Assembly (NCBI GenBank): GCA_011526045.1
Contig: WYBE01000002.1
Coordinates: 149,209 to 213,208 of the forward strand
Length of the DNA: 64,000 nt
Source: Nevskiales bacterium
Lineage (GTDB): Bacteria; Pseudomonadota; Gammaproteobacteria; Steroidobacterales; GCA-2729495
Direction: 5' to 3'
Part shown: positions 55,173 through 63,920 of the stretch, in pieces
How positions within the stretch are numbered: the first letter of the stretch is position 1
How the letters are laid out: each line of letters begins with the position of its first letter
Program-made: the position numbers and the translations under genes
The notes under the pieces: model-generated
What the model saw: only the letters and a program-made list of their open reading frames with translations
What the model was told of the DNA's origin: nothing
The model's database searches: none

Positions 55173-55378
55173 ACTCGGCCCGTCTCCGGGCCTCGCCGCC
55201 GGCTGGCTCTGCGGGTGCCCTCGCAGGCGTGCTCGCTGCGGAGTGCGCGCCACTCGACATCCTTGTCTCGGGGGCGCGCAGCAGCGGCATCCCTGCCGCT
55301 GCCTCTGCGAGCTTGGCCTTGCTCGCTACGCCTGCTCGGCCAGCCGGCTGATGGCCTCCGCCCGGAGACGGGCCGAGT
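55173..55378 (-). repeat. Long structured inverted-repeat element, copy C
   Basis: A 206-bp element with perfect 19-bp arms (55173-55191 and 55360-55378). On the minus strand it contains a hairpin AGCGGCAGGGATGCCGCT with an AGGGAT loop and a second hairpin around AGGA inside GCGCGCC/GGCGCGC stems. Its first 80 bases match the end of the window (copy E) at 75 of 80 positions. Confidence 0.8.
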
Positions 55379-55448
55379 CGCGGCCCTCAGGCAAGTGCGT
55401 CCGCCTGCAGTCGTCGCCTGAGACTACGGCCTTCGTTACGCCGAAGCA

Positions 55449-55576
55449 GCGGTGGTCGCGGCCCCGGCGCGGGCATGTGTGGAGCCGGCTGCCAGGAGGG
55501 CAGCAGCCGGCGTAACCCATAGCGACGAGCACATGGATGTGCGAGGAGCGGCACGCGCCGGGGCCGGGACCACCGC
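55449..55576 (+). repeat. Structured inverted-repeat element, copy D
   Basis: A 128-bp element with 23-bp arms (55449-55471 and 55554-55576) pairing at 22 of 23 positions. Inside are GTGTGGAGCCGGCTGCC, an AGGAGG loop, TAACCCATAGCGA and the hairpin GCACATGGATGTGC. The core matches copy B nearly base for base, but the arms are unrelated to those of B. Confidence 0.8.
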
Positions 55577-55721
55577 ATCGACCACACCGACGAGCCCCTG
55601 CATGCCCGCAGATCGGCGATGAGCCAGGAAAAGAAACCTATATCTGGCCGACAGTGCCCGGCGGCCGGCAGGCCCGCAGCCCTGCTGCGACGGTCGATAG
55701 CGCAGCGACGCTGCGGCTGCG

Positions 55722-56381
55722 TTACGGAGACTCGCAGGTTTCCCCCGGCCACGCACGTCCCATCTGCACCGGCACGAGCATGCGCCGCGGTTTGCCACCA
55801 TCGGGGCCGGGCCGCCACACGATGCGGCCTTCGAGACTCACGCGCATCGCCTCACCCGGCCCCGCGCGCGCATCGAGCCAGGCGCGCTCGAGCGCCGCGT
55901 GGTCCCCTTCCATCACGACCGGCATGCGCCAGCCGGTGAGGCATTCGGTGAACTCACCCGCATCGGCCATGTAGACGTAGGTTCCGTTCAGGAACAGCTG
56001 CGGCTCGACGAAAGAAAGCCCGGTCGCCCGCTGCAGGCGGACGACCTTTCCCGCCATGCGATGCGGTTCGCCCCGCTGATCGAGCGGTATCACGCGGTCG
56101 GGCCCGTCGCTGCGGAACACGATCTCGACCGCCGAGCCATTGCGCAGGACGAGTTGCTGCCCGTTGCCGGACGACGCGACCACCCACCGCCCGATGTCGT
56201 CGTAATGGGTCGTCTCGCCGGTCGACTCGCGGCGTACCGAATTGCGCAGGACATAGCCCTGATCCTCGTGGAGTTCCAGGATCGCGCGACTGGACACACC
56301 ATCCTCCGGCGGCAACTCCGCGACAAAACTCGCCGGCAGAACGCCCGGAAATGCAGCCAGAAATAACAGGTACCGGAGCAT
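55722..56381 (-). CDS. NlpE-like exported copper-homeostasis protein
   Basis: A 219-residue protein with an N-terminal signal-like stretch (MLRYLLFLAAFPGVLPA) and no lipobox. The C-terminal part reads like the NlpE/copper-resistance family: EFTECLTGWRMPVVMEGDHAALERAWLDARAGPGEAMRVSLEGRIVWRP, ending WPGETC. The N-terminal half (ELHEDQGYVLRN, GRWVVASSGNG) fits the same beta fold. It may sense or bind copper at the periplasmic face. It is not next to copA. Confidence 0.7.
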   Translation of the reverse strand: MLRYLLFLAAFPGVLPASFVAELPPEDGVSSRAILELHEDQGYVLRNSVRRESTGETTHYDDIGRWVVASSGNGQQLVLRNGSAVEIVFRSDGPDRVIPLDQRGEPHRMAGKVVRLQRATGLSFVEPQLFLNGTYVYMADAGEFTECLTGWRMPVVMEGDHAALERAWLDARAGPGEAMRVSLEGRIVWRPGPDGGKPRRMLVPVQMGRAWPGETCESP

Positions 56382-56492
56382 TCGATTCGTTGGGTATACG
56401 CGCGCAGCCGCGCACCGGCAGTATCGCCCCGGGCGGAGCGGACAGTAAACTGCCGGCACGGACCACTGCGCCAGCCAATGGAGGAAGAACCC

Positions 56493-57167
56493 ATGACCAA
56501 CGGATTCGATCCGGGACGCCTGGATCCACAGAAGATCATCGACATGCTCATGAAAAACCCCGTCGCCGGTGGTGCCGTCGGCGGGCTGGCCGGGTCCGTG
56601 CTCGGCAACATCCTCATGGGCAAGGGTGGCGGCAAGAACCTGGCCCGGACAACGTTGAATACCGGCGGGCTGGCGCTGGTGGCTGGAGTGGCATGGAAGG
56701 CGTGGCAGCAGTACCAGCAGTCGCAGCAGCCCAGGGCGCAGGCAGCGCTCCCGCCGGCGTTACCGCAAGCCTTCGATCTCGAATCCACGACGGCGCTCCA
56801 GTCGGGCTCCACCCTGCGCGTGCTGCGTGCGATGGTCGCCGCGGCCAAGGCCGATGGCATCGTCGACCCGGCCGAGCGGCAGAAGATCATGCAGCGCGTG
56901 GACGAGACCGGCGCTGCGGCTGCCGACCGGCGCTTTGTCGAAAACCTGCTCGACCGGCCACTGGATATCGAGTCGGTCATCGAAGGCGTGGAATCCCCGG
57001 AACTGGCCGCCGAGGTCTATGCGGCGTCGGCCCTGGCGGTGCACCCGGCGAGCCGGACCGAGCGCGGCTATCTCGACCTGCTCGCGGCCCGGCTGGGCAT
57101 GGAGGCGAGTCTCACCCAGGAAATCGACCGCGGCGTCAGCACCGCACTGGCGGGGAATTCTGGCTAG
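56493..57167 (+). CDS. DUF533 / TerB-like protein
   Basis: A 224-residue protein: an N-terminal Gly-rich segment (GGAVGGLAGSVLGNILMGKGGGKN), one hydrophobic segment (TLNTGGLALVAGVAW) and a helical C-terminal domain with LRAMVAAAKADGIVDPAERQKI, typical of DUF533 and its TerB-like acidic pocket. GGAGGA nine bases upstream supports the ATG at 56493. Function unknown. Confidence 0.85.
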   Translation: MTNGFDPGRLDPQKIIDMLMKNPVAGGAVGGLAGSVLGNILMGKGGGKNLARTTLNTGGLALVAGVAWKAWQQYQQSQQPRAQAALPPALPQAFDLESTTALQSGSTLRVLRAMVAAAKADGIVDPAERQKIMQRVDETGAAAADRRFVENLLDRPLDIESVIEGVESPELAAEVYAASALAVHPASRTERGYLDLLAARLGMEASLTQEIDRGVSTALAGNSG

Positions 57168-57202
57168 CCAGCCGCCAGTCACACCCGGCTGCGCGGCGAC
57201 TG

Positions 57203-57694
57203 TTACGGTGACGCGGACCGCGCGGCCTCCAGCGCCGCACGCAACCGGTCAGCGGAATCGAGGTACTCGACGGTCTGGATGGTCATGGCATCGAGCCGCA
57301 GCAGCGTGACCTGGTCCTTCTGCACCGGCATGTCCGCCGTGGCCTTCCCGTCGCGATCCAGGATCATCCGGTAGGGCCGCTTGCGCATCGCCGGCATCGC
57401 GATGAACTTCCGGACCATGCCCGGCATGCCCGAAATGTCGCTCACGAAGAGCGCCGCGGCATCGGCAAGCAGTGCGGCACCGTTGTCGGCAAGCGCCTTT
57501 TCCACGATATCTGCGGCAGCCATGTCCCGCGCGAAGATGACCATACGCGTGTCGGGCGCGATCGCCGCCTTGGCGTCATGCTGATCGGTCAGCGTGAGTG
57601 GCGGCATCGGCATGCCCGGTGCGAGCGCGGCTGCGTCCGCGATGCGCAGGGCAAGCAACAGAAGCGTTGCGATCAGGGGAAACAGGCGTCGCAT
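57203..57694 (-). CDS. Periplasmic protein, possibly thioredoxin-like
   Basis: A 163-residue protein with a signal peptide (MRRLFPLIATLLLLALRIADAAA) and a body starting LAPGMPMPPLTLTDQHD, similar to the opening of thioredoxin-fold peroxiredoxin-like proteins but without a catalytic Cys. Then DTRMVIFARDMAAADIVEK and ADISGMPGMVRKF-like segments follow. I cannot assign a function. The start at 57694 gives the best signal. Confidence 0.65.
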   Translation of the reverse strand: MRRLFPLIATLLLLALRIADAAALAPGMPMPPLTLTDQHDAKAAIAPDTRMVIFARDMAAADIVEKALADNGAALLADAAALFVSDISGMPGMVRKFIAMPAMRKRPYRMILDRDGKATADMPVQKDQVTLLRLDAMTIQTVEYLDSADRLRAALEAARSASP

Positions 57695-58146
57695 AACGGT
57701 CCTCTTGAACGGGCGCAACTCGATGCAGCAACCTCGCACAGGCAAGGTTACCGAAAATCTGTCGAAACGAGCAGCTTACCCTGCACGCTCGTCGGACAGC
57801 TGTTGCGCCCCACGGGTCTGAGCTCACCGCCGACGTGGCGCTCGCCTCGCGGGTGGTGGGCAGGACGGACCCGCCGGCATGGTGGCAAGACCCCGACCGG
57901 CCGGGAACTGGCGATGGCGTGTATCATCCGGCGCATGCCGCGCAGCTTCCGCGTCGTGCCCGGAGACAGCGAGACGAAGCTCGCGCACGCCGCGCGCCCG
58001 CCCGGATTCCCGGGAATGCTCACGATTCACCCACAGCCGGTTGCGATGGCGGACGATAAGCGGGTCGTGCGCCTGCGCGGACCGACGTTCTGCCGGCGAC
58101 ATCTTGCATGGGCACGGGTCATTCCGGCAGCAGTGGGCGGGTGACC
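57695..58146. other. Intergenic region without a supported gene
   Basis: About 450 bp between a minus-strand and a plus-strand gene. Several short open frames exist, but none has a good ribosome site, a recognisable domain or frame-specific codon use. No structured repeat of the kind seen at 11.3 or 55.2 kb was found. It probably holds the promoters of the flanking genes. Confidence 0.5.
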
Positions 58147-58845
58147 ATGCTCCAGCCACAGCCGTGCTCGCTGGCGACCGCCGCCATCGACGCTACGCTG
58201 ACCCGCCTGCACGCATCGGCCCGGGGCGACTGGAAGAAGTTCCTCGCGATCACGCCGCGCTATCTGGCGGGGCGCCTGCTCGGGCGACCAATGCACGAGA
58301 CGATCACGCCCGCGGTGACCCACGACATCTACATGCCGGTGTCGCCCGAGAAGGGCCGCTTTCTCTACATCACGACGCGCGCCATCCGCGCACGCACCAT
58401 CGTCGAGTTCGGCACGTCCTTCGCGATATCAACGATCTATCTCGCCGCGGCGGTGCGTGACAACGGCGGCGGCCGGGTCATCGGCAGCGAAATCGAACCG
58501 TCCAAGCACGCACGGGCGGTGGCCAATCTCGCGGCAGCGGGCCTCGCCGATGTCGCCGAGGTGCGGCTCGGAGATGCGATGCAGACACTGCGCGACGTGC
58601 CCGCGCCGGTGGATCTCGTCTTCCTGGACGGCTGGAAGATGCTCTACCTGCCGCTCCTGAAGCAACTCGAGCCCGCGCTGCGCCCGGGCGCGATTCTGCT
58701 CGCCGACAACATCCGCAGCTTCAGCTCGAGTCTGCAGGAGTTCCTCGGATACCTGCACTCGGGTACGAACGGCTGGCACTCCGTCACGCTCGGGTTTGGC
58801 GACGGCCTGGAGTACGCCGTGTACGAGGGGTCCATTCGGGGTTGA
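58147..58845 (+). CDS. Class I SAM (O-methyltransferase-like) enzyme
   Basis: A 232-residue methyltransferase. The SAM strand reads TIVEFGTSFAISTIYLAAAV, followed by GRVIGSEIEPSKHARAVANL, VDLVFLDGWKMLYLPLLKQLEPALRPGAILLADNI and a C-terminal LGFGDGLEYAVYEG. The pattern fits family 3 O-methyltransferases that act on phenols or carboxylates, using a metal near LADN. GTG at 58141 is an alternative start. It is convergent with the molybdenum hydroxylase operon. Confidence 0.83.
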   Translation: MLQPQPCSLATAAIDATLTRLHASARGDWKKFLAITPRYLAGRLLGRPMHETITPAVTHDIYMPVSPEKGRFLYITTRAIRARTIVEFGTSFAISTIYLAAAVRDNGGGRVIGSEIEPSKHARAVANLAAAGLADVAEVRLGDAMQTLRDVPAPVDLVFLDGWKMLYLPLLKQLEPALRPGAILLADNIRSFSSSLQEFLGYLHSGTNGWHSVTLGFGDGLEYAVYEGSIRG

Positions 58846-58943
58846 CCGTGAGGTGCGACTCGCCGAGTCGCCGCTTGAAATGACTACCGCTGGAATCGAT
58901 TGGACAAAGCCGCGCGGGCAATCGGCTCATGCGCGGTGACCGC

Positions 58944-61199
58944 CTACTCGCCGGACGACGTGTTCGCCTGCCGCCCGAGCGCCCGCAGCACCCGCGCAGG
59001 CGTGATCGGCATCTCGCGGATCGGCTCGCCGATCGCGTTGGCCACCGCATTGGCGATCGCCTGCATGGTGCACACGATCGGCCCCTCGCCGACTTCCTTG
59101 GCTCCGAACGGTCCGTAGGGGTCGTTCGTCTCCACGATGATGTGCTCGATGGCCGGCACCTCGTAGGACCGCGGCATCTTGTATTCCAGCCTGGAGGGGT
59201 TCAGCGCCTGGCCCTCCTCCATCAGCACCTCTTCGTAGAGCACTTGTGACATGCCCGAGAAGACCTGCCCGTCGATCTGGCCCTCGACGATTTTCGGGTT
59301 GATGGCGCGCCCCACGTCGTGCGCGGCAATCACCCGGTCCACGCGCACGAAGCCGGTCTCCGGATCGACCGTCACTTCGGCAACCTGCGCACCGAAGGAA
59401 TAGGCCATCGTGCCGCTTTCCTTCGGCGAATTGTAGAAGCCACGGCCCATCACGAAACGGCCCTCGCGGCTGTGGAGCGTGTCAAAGGCGAGTTTCCTGA
59501 AGGCGATGGCCTTGTCGGGCGCGCCCTTCGGGAACACCTTGTGGTCCCGGAACACCACCGCGGAGGGACGGACGCCGAAGTGCTCTGCCGCGACCTTCGC
59601 GAGCTGCGCCCGCGCGTCCCTGGCCGCTGCGATCACCGCATTGCCGGTGTTGAAGGTTCCGCGCTGGGTGAAGGCGCCGACATCGAGCGGAGTCACGTCC
59701 GTGTCGCCGGCGATCACGCTGATGTCGGTCGGCGCCACTCCGAGCACCTCCGCGGCGATGATGGCCATGGCGGTGTGCGAGCTCTGCCCCATGTCGGGCA
59801 GCCCGGTGAAGAGCGACATCGTGCCGTCGTCCACGATCTTGATGAACGCCGCCGAGGTGTCGTGCTTGAACACGCCCTTCGCCCCCGAGGCCATCGCGCC
59901 GATGCCGATGCCGATGCCCTTGTACTGTGGCAGGCGGCCGCGCTTGCGCAGCCAGCCCGCACGGCGGCTCGCCTTCGTGATGCACTCCTTGAGGCCGCAA
60001 CTGGCGAAATGCGACCCGGTCATCGTCGTGTGCCCCTTCTCCACCGCGTTCAGCAGATGAAACTCCACCGGATCGAGGCCCGCATCGCGAGCCAGGGCTT
60101 CAACGTGCTGGCCCCAGCCGAACTGCATCTGCGCCAGCCCACCGCCGTGGTGGAAGTAGTACGGCATGTTGTTCGTGCACACGAGCCGCCCGCGATAACG
60201 GCTCGCTTCGAGGCGATAGAGCAGGTGCAGGTACGCCCTGGTGAGCACCGTGATGATCATTTGCGACTCGACATAGGCGCCGGAGTCGAACACGAGGTCC
60301 GCCTCCACCACTTTCAGCCGGCCGTCGGCACCGGCACCGGAGCGAAAGCGGTAGCGCGCGCGCCCGCCCGCACGGCACATGAGGAACTCCTCGTCACCCA
60401 TGGCGCGCAATTTCACCGGCCGCCCGGCCTTGCGCGACAGCAGCGCGGCGATGAAATGGTGTGGCCGCACCGCGCTCCTGCCCGTGAACCCGCCGCCGGT
60501 ATTGAGCGTCATCAGCCGGACCTGCCCGTCGGTAAGGCCGAAACCGGCGGCCAGCGCTTTCTGGAACAGGATCGCGGTCTGGCTCGGTGTCCACATCGTG
60601 AGCCTGTCGCCACCCGAGAAGTCCGCTACTGCGACGTGGAATTCCGCGTAGCAGTTGTGGCTGGGATTGGTCTCGTACTCGTCCTCGCGCACGTAGCGGC
60701 ACTCGGCCATGGCACGATCCGGATCGCCGTGCACCTCGTGCTGTTCCCAGGCAATGTTGCCCGGCGCCTTCGGGTGCAGTTGCGGGGCACCGTCCTCGAG
60801 CGCCCGTTCGAATGCCGTGATCGCCGGCAGCGGCTCGTAGTCCACGCGCACCAGCGCCGCCGCCTCGGCTGCCGTCGCCTCGTCGATCGCGGCCACCGCC
60901 GCGACCTCGTGACCGATGAAGTTCGCCGCCTGGTCGAAGAGCGGCTGGTACATGCCGATCTGCATGCGGGGCGCATCCTCGCGCGTGATGATCGCCTTGA
61001 CACCGGGCAGGCGTGCCGCTGCCGACACGTCGATGTGCGCGATCCGCGCCCGGGCATGCGGGCTGCGCACGACGCGCCCGTGCAGCAGGCCCGGCAGCCG
61101 CACGTCATCGGCAAACTCCGAGCGGCCGGTAAGCTTGGCGGCGCCATCGAGTCGCGGCTGGCTCCTGCCCACCGCACCAAACTCAGCCTTGCGCGCCAT
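58944..61199 (-). CDS. hcrA: Molybdenum hydroxylase large subunit (4-hydroxybenzoyl-CoA reductase-like)
   Basis: A 751-residue xanthine-oxidase-family large subunit: the N-terminal a/b hammerhead (LDGAAKLTGRSEFADDVRLPGLL), the Mo-cofactor region GGGFTGRSAVRPHHFIAALL, MGQSSHTAMAII and GAFTQRGTFNTGNAV, and the active-site Glu705 in FGAKEVGEGP. Together with the FAD subunit bearing a four-Cys insert this points to 4-hydroxybenzoyl-CoA reductase, which removes a ring hydroxyl in anaerobic aromatic breakdown, rather than to a xanthine dehydrogenase. Other CoA-ester reductases in this family cannot be excluded. Confidence 0.85.
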   Translation of the reverse strand: MARKAEFGAVGRSQPRLDGAAKLTGRSEFADDVRLPGLLHGRVVRSPHARARIAHIDVSAAARLPGVKAIITREDAPRMQIGMYQPLFDQAANFIGHEVAAVAAIDEATAAEAAALVRVDYEPLPAITAFERALEDGAPQLHPKAPGNIAWEQHEVHGDPDRAMAECRYVREDEYETNPSHNCYAEFHVAVADFSGGDRLTMWTPSQTAILFQKALAAGFGLTDGQVRLMTLNTGGGFTGRSAVRPHHFIAALLSRKAGRPVKLRAMGDEEFLMCRAGGRARYRFRSGAGADGRLKVVEADLVFDSGAYVESQMIITVLTRAYLHLLYRLEASRYRGRLVCTNNMPYYFHHGGGLAQMQFGWGQHVEALARDAGLDPVEFHLLNAVEKGHTTMTGSHFASCGLKECITKASRRAGWLRKRGRLPQYKGIGIGIGAMASGAKGVFKHDTSAAFIKIVDDGTMSLFTGLPDMGQSSHTAMAIIAAEVLGVAPTDISVIAGDTDVTPLDVGAFTQRGTFNTGNAVIAAARDARAQLAKVAAEHFGVRPSAVVFRDHKVFPKGAPDKAIAFRKLAFDTLHSREGRFVMGRGFYNSPKESGTMAYSFGAQVAEVTVDPETGFVRVDRVIAAHDVGRAINPKIVEGQIDGQVFSGMSQVLYEEVLMEEGQALNPSRLEYKMPRSYEVPAIEHIIVETNDPYGPFGAKEVGEGPIVCTMQAIANAVANAIGEPIREMPITPARVLRALGRQANTSSGE

Positions 61200-61698
61200 C
61201 GCTGCCCTCCTGCCCTGCGTGCCCGCCGACCAGCACCTCCACGGCCTTTGCCACCGCTTCCTTCACCTTGATATGTCCCGTGCAGCGGCAGATTGCGCCG
61301 GCGAGCGCCTCGTTGATCGCCTCCGCATCCGCCCGCGGGTTGGACTCGAGCAGAGCCCTGGCCGTCATGATCAGTCCCGGCGTGCAGAATCCGCACTGCA
61401 CGGCACCGTGCTCCAGGAACGCCTGCTGCAGCGGATGCAGCGCACCGTTCTGCGCCACGCCCTCGATGGTGGTGATCGAACGCCCGTCCCACTCGATGGC
61501 GAGCGCCAGGCAGGAGAGCACGGCTTCGCCGTCGTCGCCGTTGACCGTGCAGACGCCGCAACTGCCACTGGTGCAGCCGCGCTTGGTGCCGGTCAGGCCG
61601 AACTGCTCGCGGATCACCTCGACCAGTGCCTGGTTCGGCGCCACCGCCACCTCGCGGCAGTCACCGTTGACGGTCAGCCGGATGAACTGCTTTCTCAT
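61183..61698 (-). CDS. hcrC: [2Fe-2S] subunit of the molybdenum hydroxylase
   Basis: A 171-residue protein with two [2Fe-2S] domains: RGCTSGSCGVCTVNG plus a later Cys in SCLALA, and CGFCTPGLI with ICRCTGH. It relays electrons between the FAD and molybdenum subunits. It overlaps the large subunit by 17 bp and the FAD subunit by four, so the three are coupled. Confidence 0.94.
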   Translation of the reverse strand: MRKQFIRLTVNGDCREVAVAPNQALVEVIREQFGLTGTKRGCTSGSCGVCTVNGDDGEAVLSCLALAIEWDGRSITTIEGVAQNGALHPLQQAFLEHGAVQCGFCTPGLIMTARALLESNPRADAEAINEALAGAICRCTGHIKVKEAVAKAVEVLVGGHAGQEGSDGAQG

Positions 61699-62696
61699 GC
61701 GGCCTCCCCGGCCGGGCCCTTCTGGCGGCGCAGGTCGTCGAGCGCGCGGCGCACCAGGGCACGCACCACCCGACGCTTGTAGCCGGAGGACGAATACAGG
61801 TTGGTGACTTCGCCGAGATCGGCACGGGCCGCTTCGGCGGCCGCTTCGATGGTGGCGGCCGTCAGCCCGCCCTCTTCGATGATGCGCGCGGCCTGCACGA
61901 GCGGCGCCGGCCACGACACCACGCTGCCGACCACCAGTCGTGCCGAGCTGATCCGGCGGTTGCTGCCACTGACCGCTGCCGCGACGGTGGCCAGACCGTA
62001 GTCGAGCCCGGTTCGGGCAGCCAGCTTGATGAACACCGTGCGATCCTGGTGCGGCGGCACGTGCACCATCGTGATGAGTTCGCCTGACACGAGCACATTG
62101 GGCGCCAGCCCATCGTTACAGTAGAACCCGGTGAGCGCAACTTCGCGCGAACCGCCGGCGCGGGCTATCGTGACGCGCGCGCCGAGCGTCATCAATGCCG
62201 GCGCGCTGTCCACGTTGTTCAGCGCAAAGCACTCCTTCGCGCTGCGGATCACGAAGCACACGTCACCGCCGGTCTTGAAACACGGCGGGCGCGCCCGGCG
62301 CCACTCCTCGCCCTGGTTGGTGTACCAGCAGCGCGTGGGCAGCGCGAGGTTGCCGCCGAGCGTTGCGGCGTTGCGCACGTGACGCGAACCCACCGAGCGG
62401 ATCGCCGCGGCGAGCGACGGGAAGCGCTGCCGCAACACCGGCTGCGCGGCGAGATCACTGAGGGTACAGCCGGCGCCGATGCGCAGCCCGCCGTCCGCCG
62501 TGACTTCGAAGGTCTTCAGTTCCGGCAAGGCGCCGATGCCGACCACGAGCCGCGGTTCGAGCAGGCGCTGGCGCATGCCGATCACGAGGTCCGTGCCCCC
62601 GGCGAGCACCGCGGCGCGACTGCCCTCTTCGGCGAGCAGTGCCAGGGCGTGGTCGAGATGGTCGGGTCGGACGTAGTCGAAGGGGGGAAGATGCAT
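61695..62696 (-). CDS. hcrB: FAD subunit with [4Fe-4S]-type four-Cys insert
   Basis: A 333-residue CO-dehydrogenase-like flavoprotein (LAGGTDLVIGMR; GGLRIGAGCTLSDLA; ATLGGNLAL). Between about residues 120 and 160 it has an insert with Cys123, Cys139, Cys147 and Cys156 (TRCWYTNQ; PPCFK; DVCFV; KECFALN). This is the hallmark of the FAD subunit of 4-hydroxybenzoyl-CoA reductase, where these Cys hold an extra [4Fe-4S] cluster not found in xanthine dehydrogenase. It is the first gene of the operon. Confidence 0.9.
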   Translation of the reverse strand: MHLPPFDYVRPDHLDHALALLAEEGSRAAVLAGGTDLVIGMRQRLLEPRLVVGIGALPELKTFEVTADGGLRIGAGCTLSDLAAQPVLRQRFPSLAAAIRSVGSRHVRNAATLGGNLALPTRCWYTNQGEEWRRARPPCFKTGGDVCFVIRSAKECFALNNVDSAPALMTLGARVTIARAGGSREVALTGFYCNDGLAPNVLVSGELITMVHVPPHQDRTVFIKLAARTGLDYGLATVAAAVSGSNRRISSARLVVGSVVSWPAPLVQAARIIEEGGLTAATIEAAAEAARADLGEVTNLYSSSGYKRRVVRALVRRALDDLRRQKGPAGEAA

Positions 62697-62907
62697 CAGC
62701 CAATTCTAGCCAGACAGTCGGATGTCTGACCTTAGGGAGCCGCGGCCGCGGGCCTGCTGACTCAGGTCAGGTCCGCGCCCGATTTCCGGCACAGCTCCCG
62801 ACGGCAGCGCCGCCCGCACCCGGCCGGGCCCGAGGACGAGAGCCCGCAGTCAAATACACGCTTTTCGGTTACCTAGCCCGGACCTTTCACTTGATATGAA
62901 AGAACTC

Positions 62908-62936
62908 TTACATAACGACATGATTTGATGTACATT
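62908..62936 (+). promoter_or_regulatory. Possible sigma-70 promoter of the SYLF gene
   Basis: TTACAT (62908-62913) and TACATT (62931-62936) stand 17 bp apart in an AT-rich island within the 306-bp gap. An inverted CTTTCA/TGAAAG lies just upstream (62884-62902). A strong AAGGAGGG ribosome site follows at 62989-62996. Confidence 0.55.
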
Positions 62937-63002
62937 AACTCGCACGCTCGTAAGGTCTCGTCAAAAAAAGGCCGCGGGTCCCATTTTTAAGGAGGGAATG
63001 AC

Positions 63003-63806
63003 ATGACGAGACTGATCACCGTTTTCACCGCGGTCTTGCTTGGTTTCAGCGGGCTCACCGCCCAGGCCAGCGAGCTCGATATCCGGGTGGATACCGCCAC
63101 CCAACTGCTGCAAGACCTGAAAAGCATGCCCGAGAACGCCATACCGCCGGCCCTGCTGAGCCGGGCCTATGCGGTCGCGGTCATCCCGAGTGTCATCAAG
63201 GCCGGGTTCGTCCTCGGCGGCACCTACGGCAAGGGCATCATCGTGGCACGCCGGGCCGACGGGCAATGGAGCAACCCGGCCTTCGTGCGGCTGACCCAGG
63301 GCAGCATCGGCTTCCAGGCCGGGGTCGAATCCACTGACCTGATCCTGGTATTCAAGTCGCAGCGTGCACTCGACGGGCTGTCGAACGGCAAGATCACGCT
63401 CGGGGGCGATGCGTCGATCGCCGCCGGCCCGGTCGGCCGCCAGGCGACGGCGTCCACGGACCTGCAGATGCAGAGCGAGATCTATTCCTACGCCCGCAGC
63501 CGCGGCTTCTTCGCCGGCGTGTCGCTCCAGGGCGGCGTGCTCGGCATGGATCACAAGGCCAACGGCGCGTTCTACCAGGGTGAAGCCAGCGCCGCGAGGA
63601 TCCTGACCGATACCAGCATTCCCGCGCCGGTCTCGGCCCGCCGCTTCATGGACACCCTGGCCGCCATCGCTCCGCCGCTGCAGGGCGCACCCAACGTGCG
63701 CGCCGCGAGCCGTGACCCGGACATGGAAGTCGCACCGCCGGCCGGTGCGCGTACCTATGGTGTCGATGAGCCGGCGACACCTGCCGCAGCCGAGGGCCCC
63801 TTCTAG
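63003..63806 (+). CDS. SYLF/YSC84-domain exported lipid-binding-like protein
   Basis: A 267-residue protein with a signal peptide (residues 1-22) and a SYLF (Ysc84/BPSL1445) domain: AIPPALLSRAYAVAVIPSVIKAGFVLGGTYGKGIIVAR, WSNPAFVRLTQGSIGFQAGVESTDLILVFKS and GFFAGVSLQGGVLGMD. In eukaryotes such domains bind membrane lipid; bacterial members are exported and often made under stress, with unclear function. It has its own promoter and terminator, so it is monocistronic. Confidence 0.9.
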   Translation: MTRLITVFTAVLLGFSGLTAQASELDIRVDTATQLLQDLKSMPENAIPPALLSRAYAVAVIPSVIKAGFVLGGTYGKGIIVARRADGQWSNPAFVRLTQGSIGFQAGVESTDLILVFKSQRALDGLSNGKITLGGDASIAAGPVGRQATASTDLQMQSEIYSYARSRGFFAGVSLQGGVLGMDHKANGAFYQGEASAARILTDTSIPAPVSARRFMDTLAAIAPPLQGAPNVRAASRDPDMEVAPPAGARTYGVDEPATPAAAEGPF

Positions 63807-63833
63807 CGCCGCGGCGACCGATTCCTCCGCATT

Positions 63834-63872
63834 GCGGCCCGTTGCTCTTATGGCCCGGGCCGCTTTTTTTTT
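63834..63872 (+). terminator. Intrinsic terminator after the SYLF gene
   Basis: GCGGCCCG (63834-63841) pairs with CGGGCCGC (63856-63863) across 14 bases, directly followed by nine T. Confidence 0.88.
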
Positions 63873-63920
63873 GGTTCATCGCAGATTGGCGGGGTCATCA
63901 TGCGGCGAAGGCTGCATAGG

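Noticed and set aside
57578..58144. Possible short genes between 57.7 and 58.1 kb
   Set aside because: No frame has a good start site, frame-biased codons or a domain.
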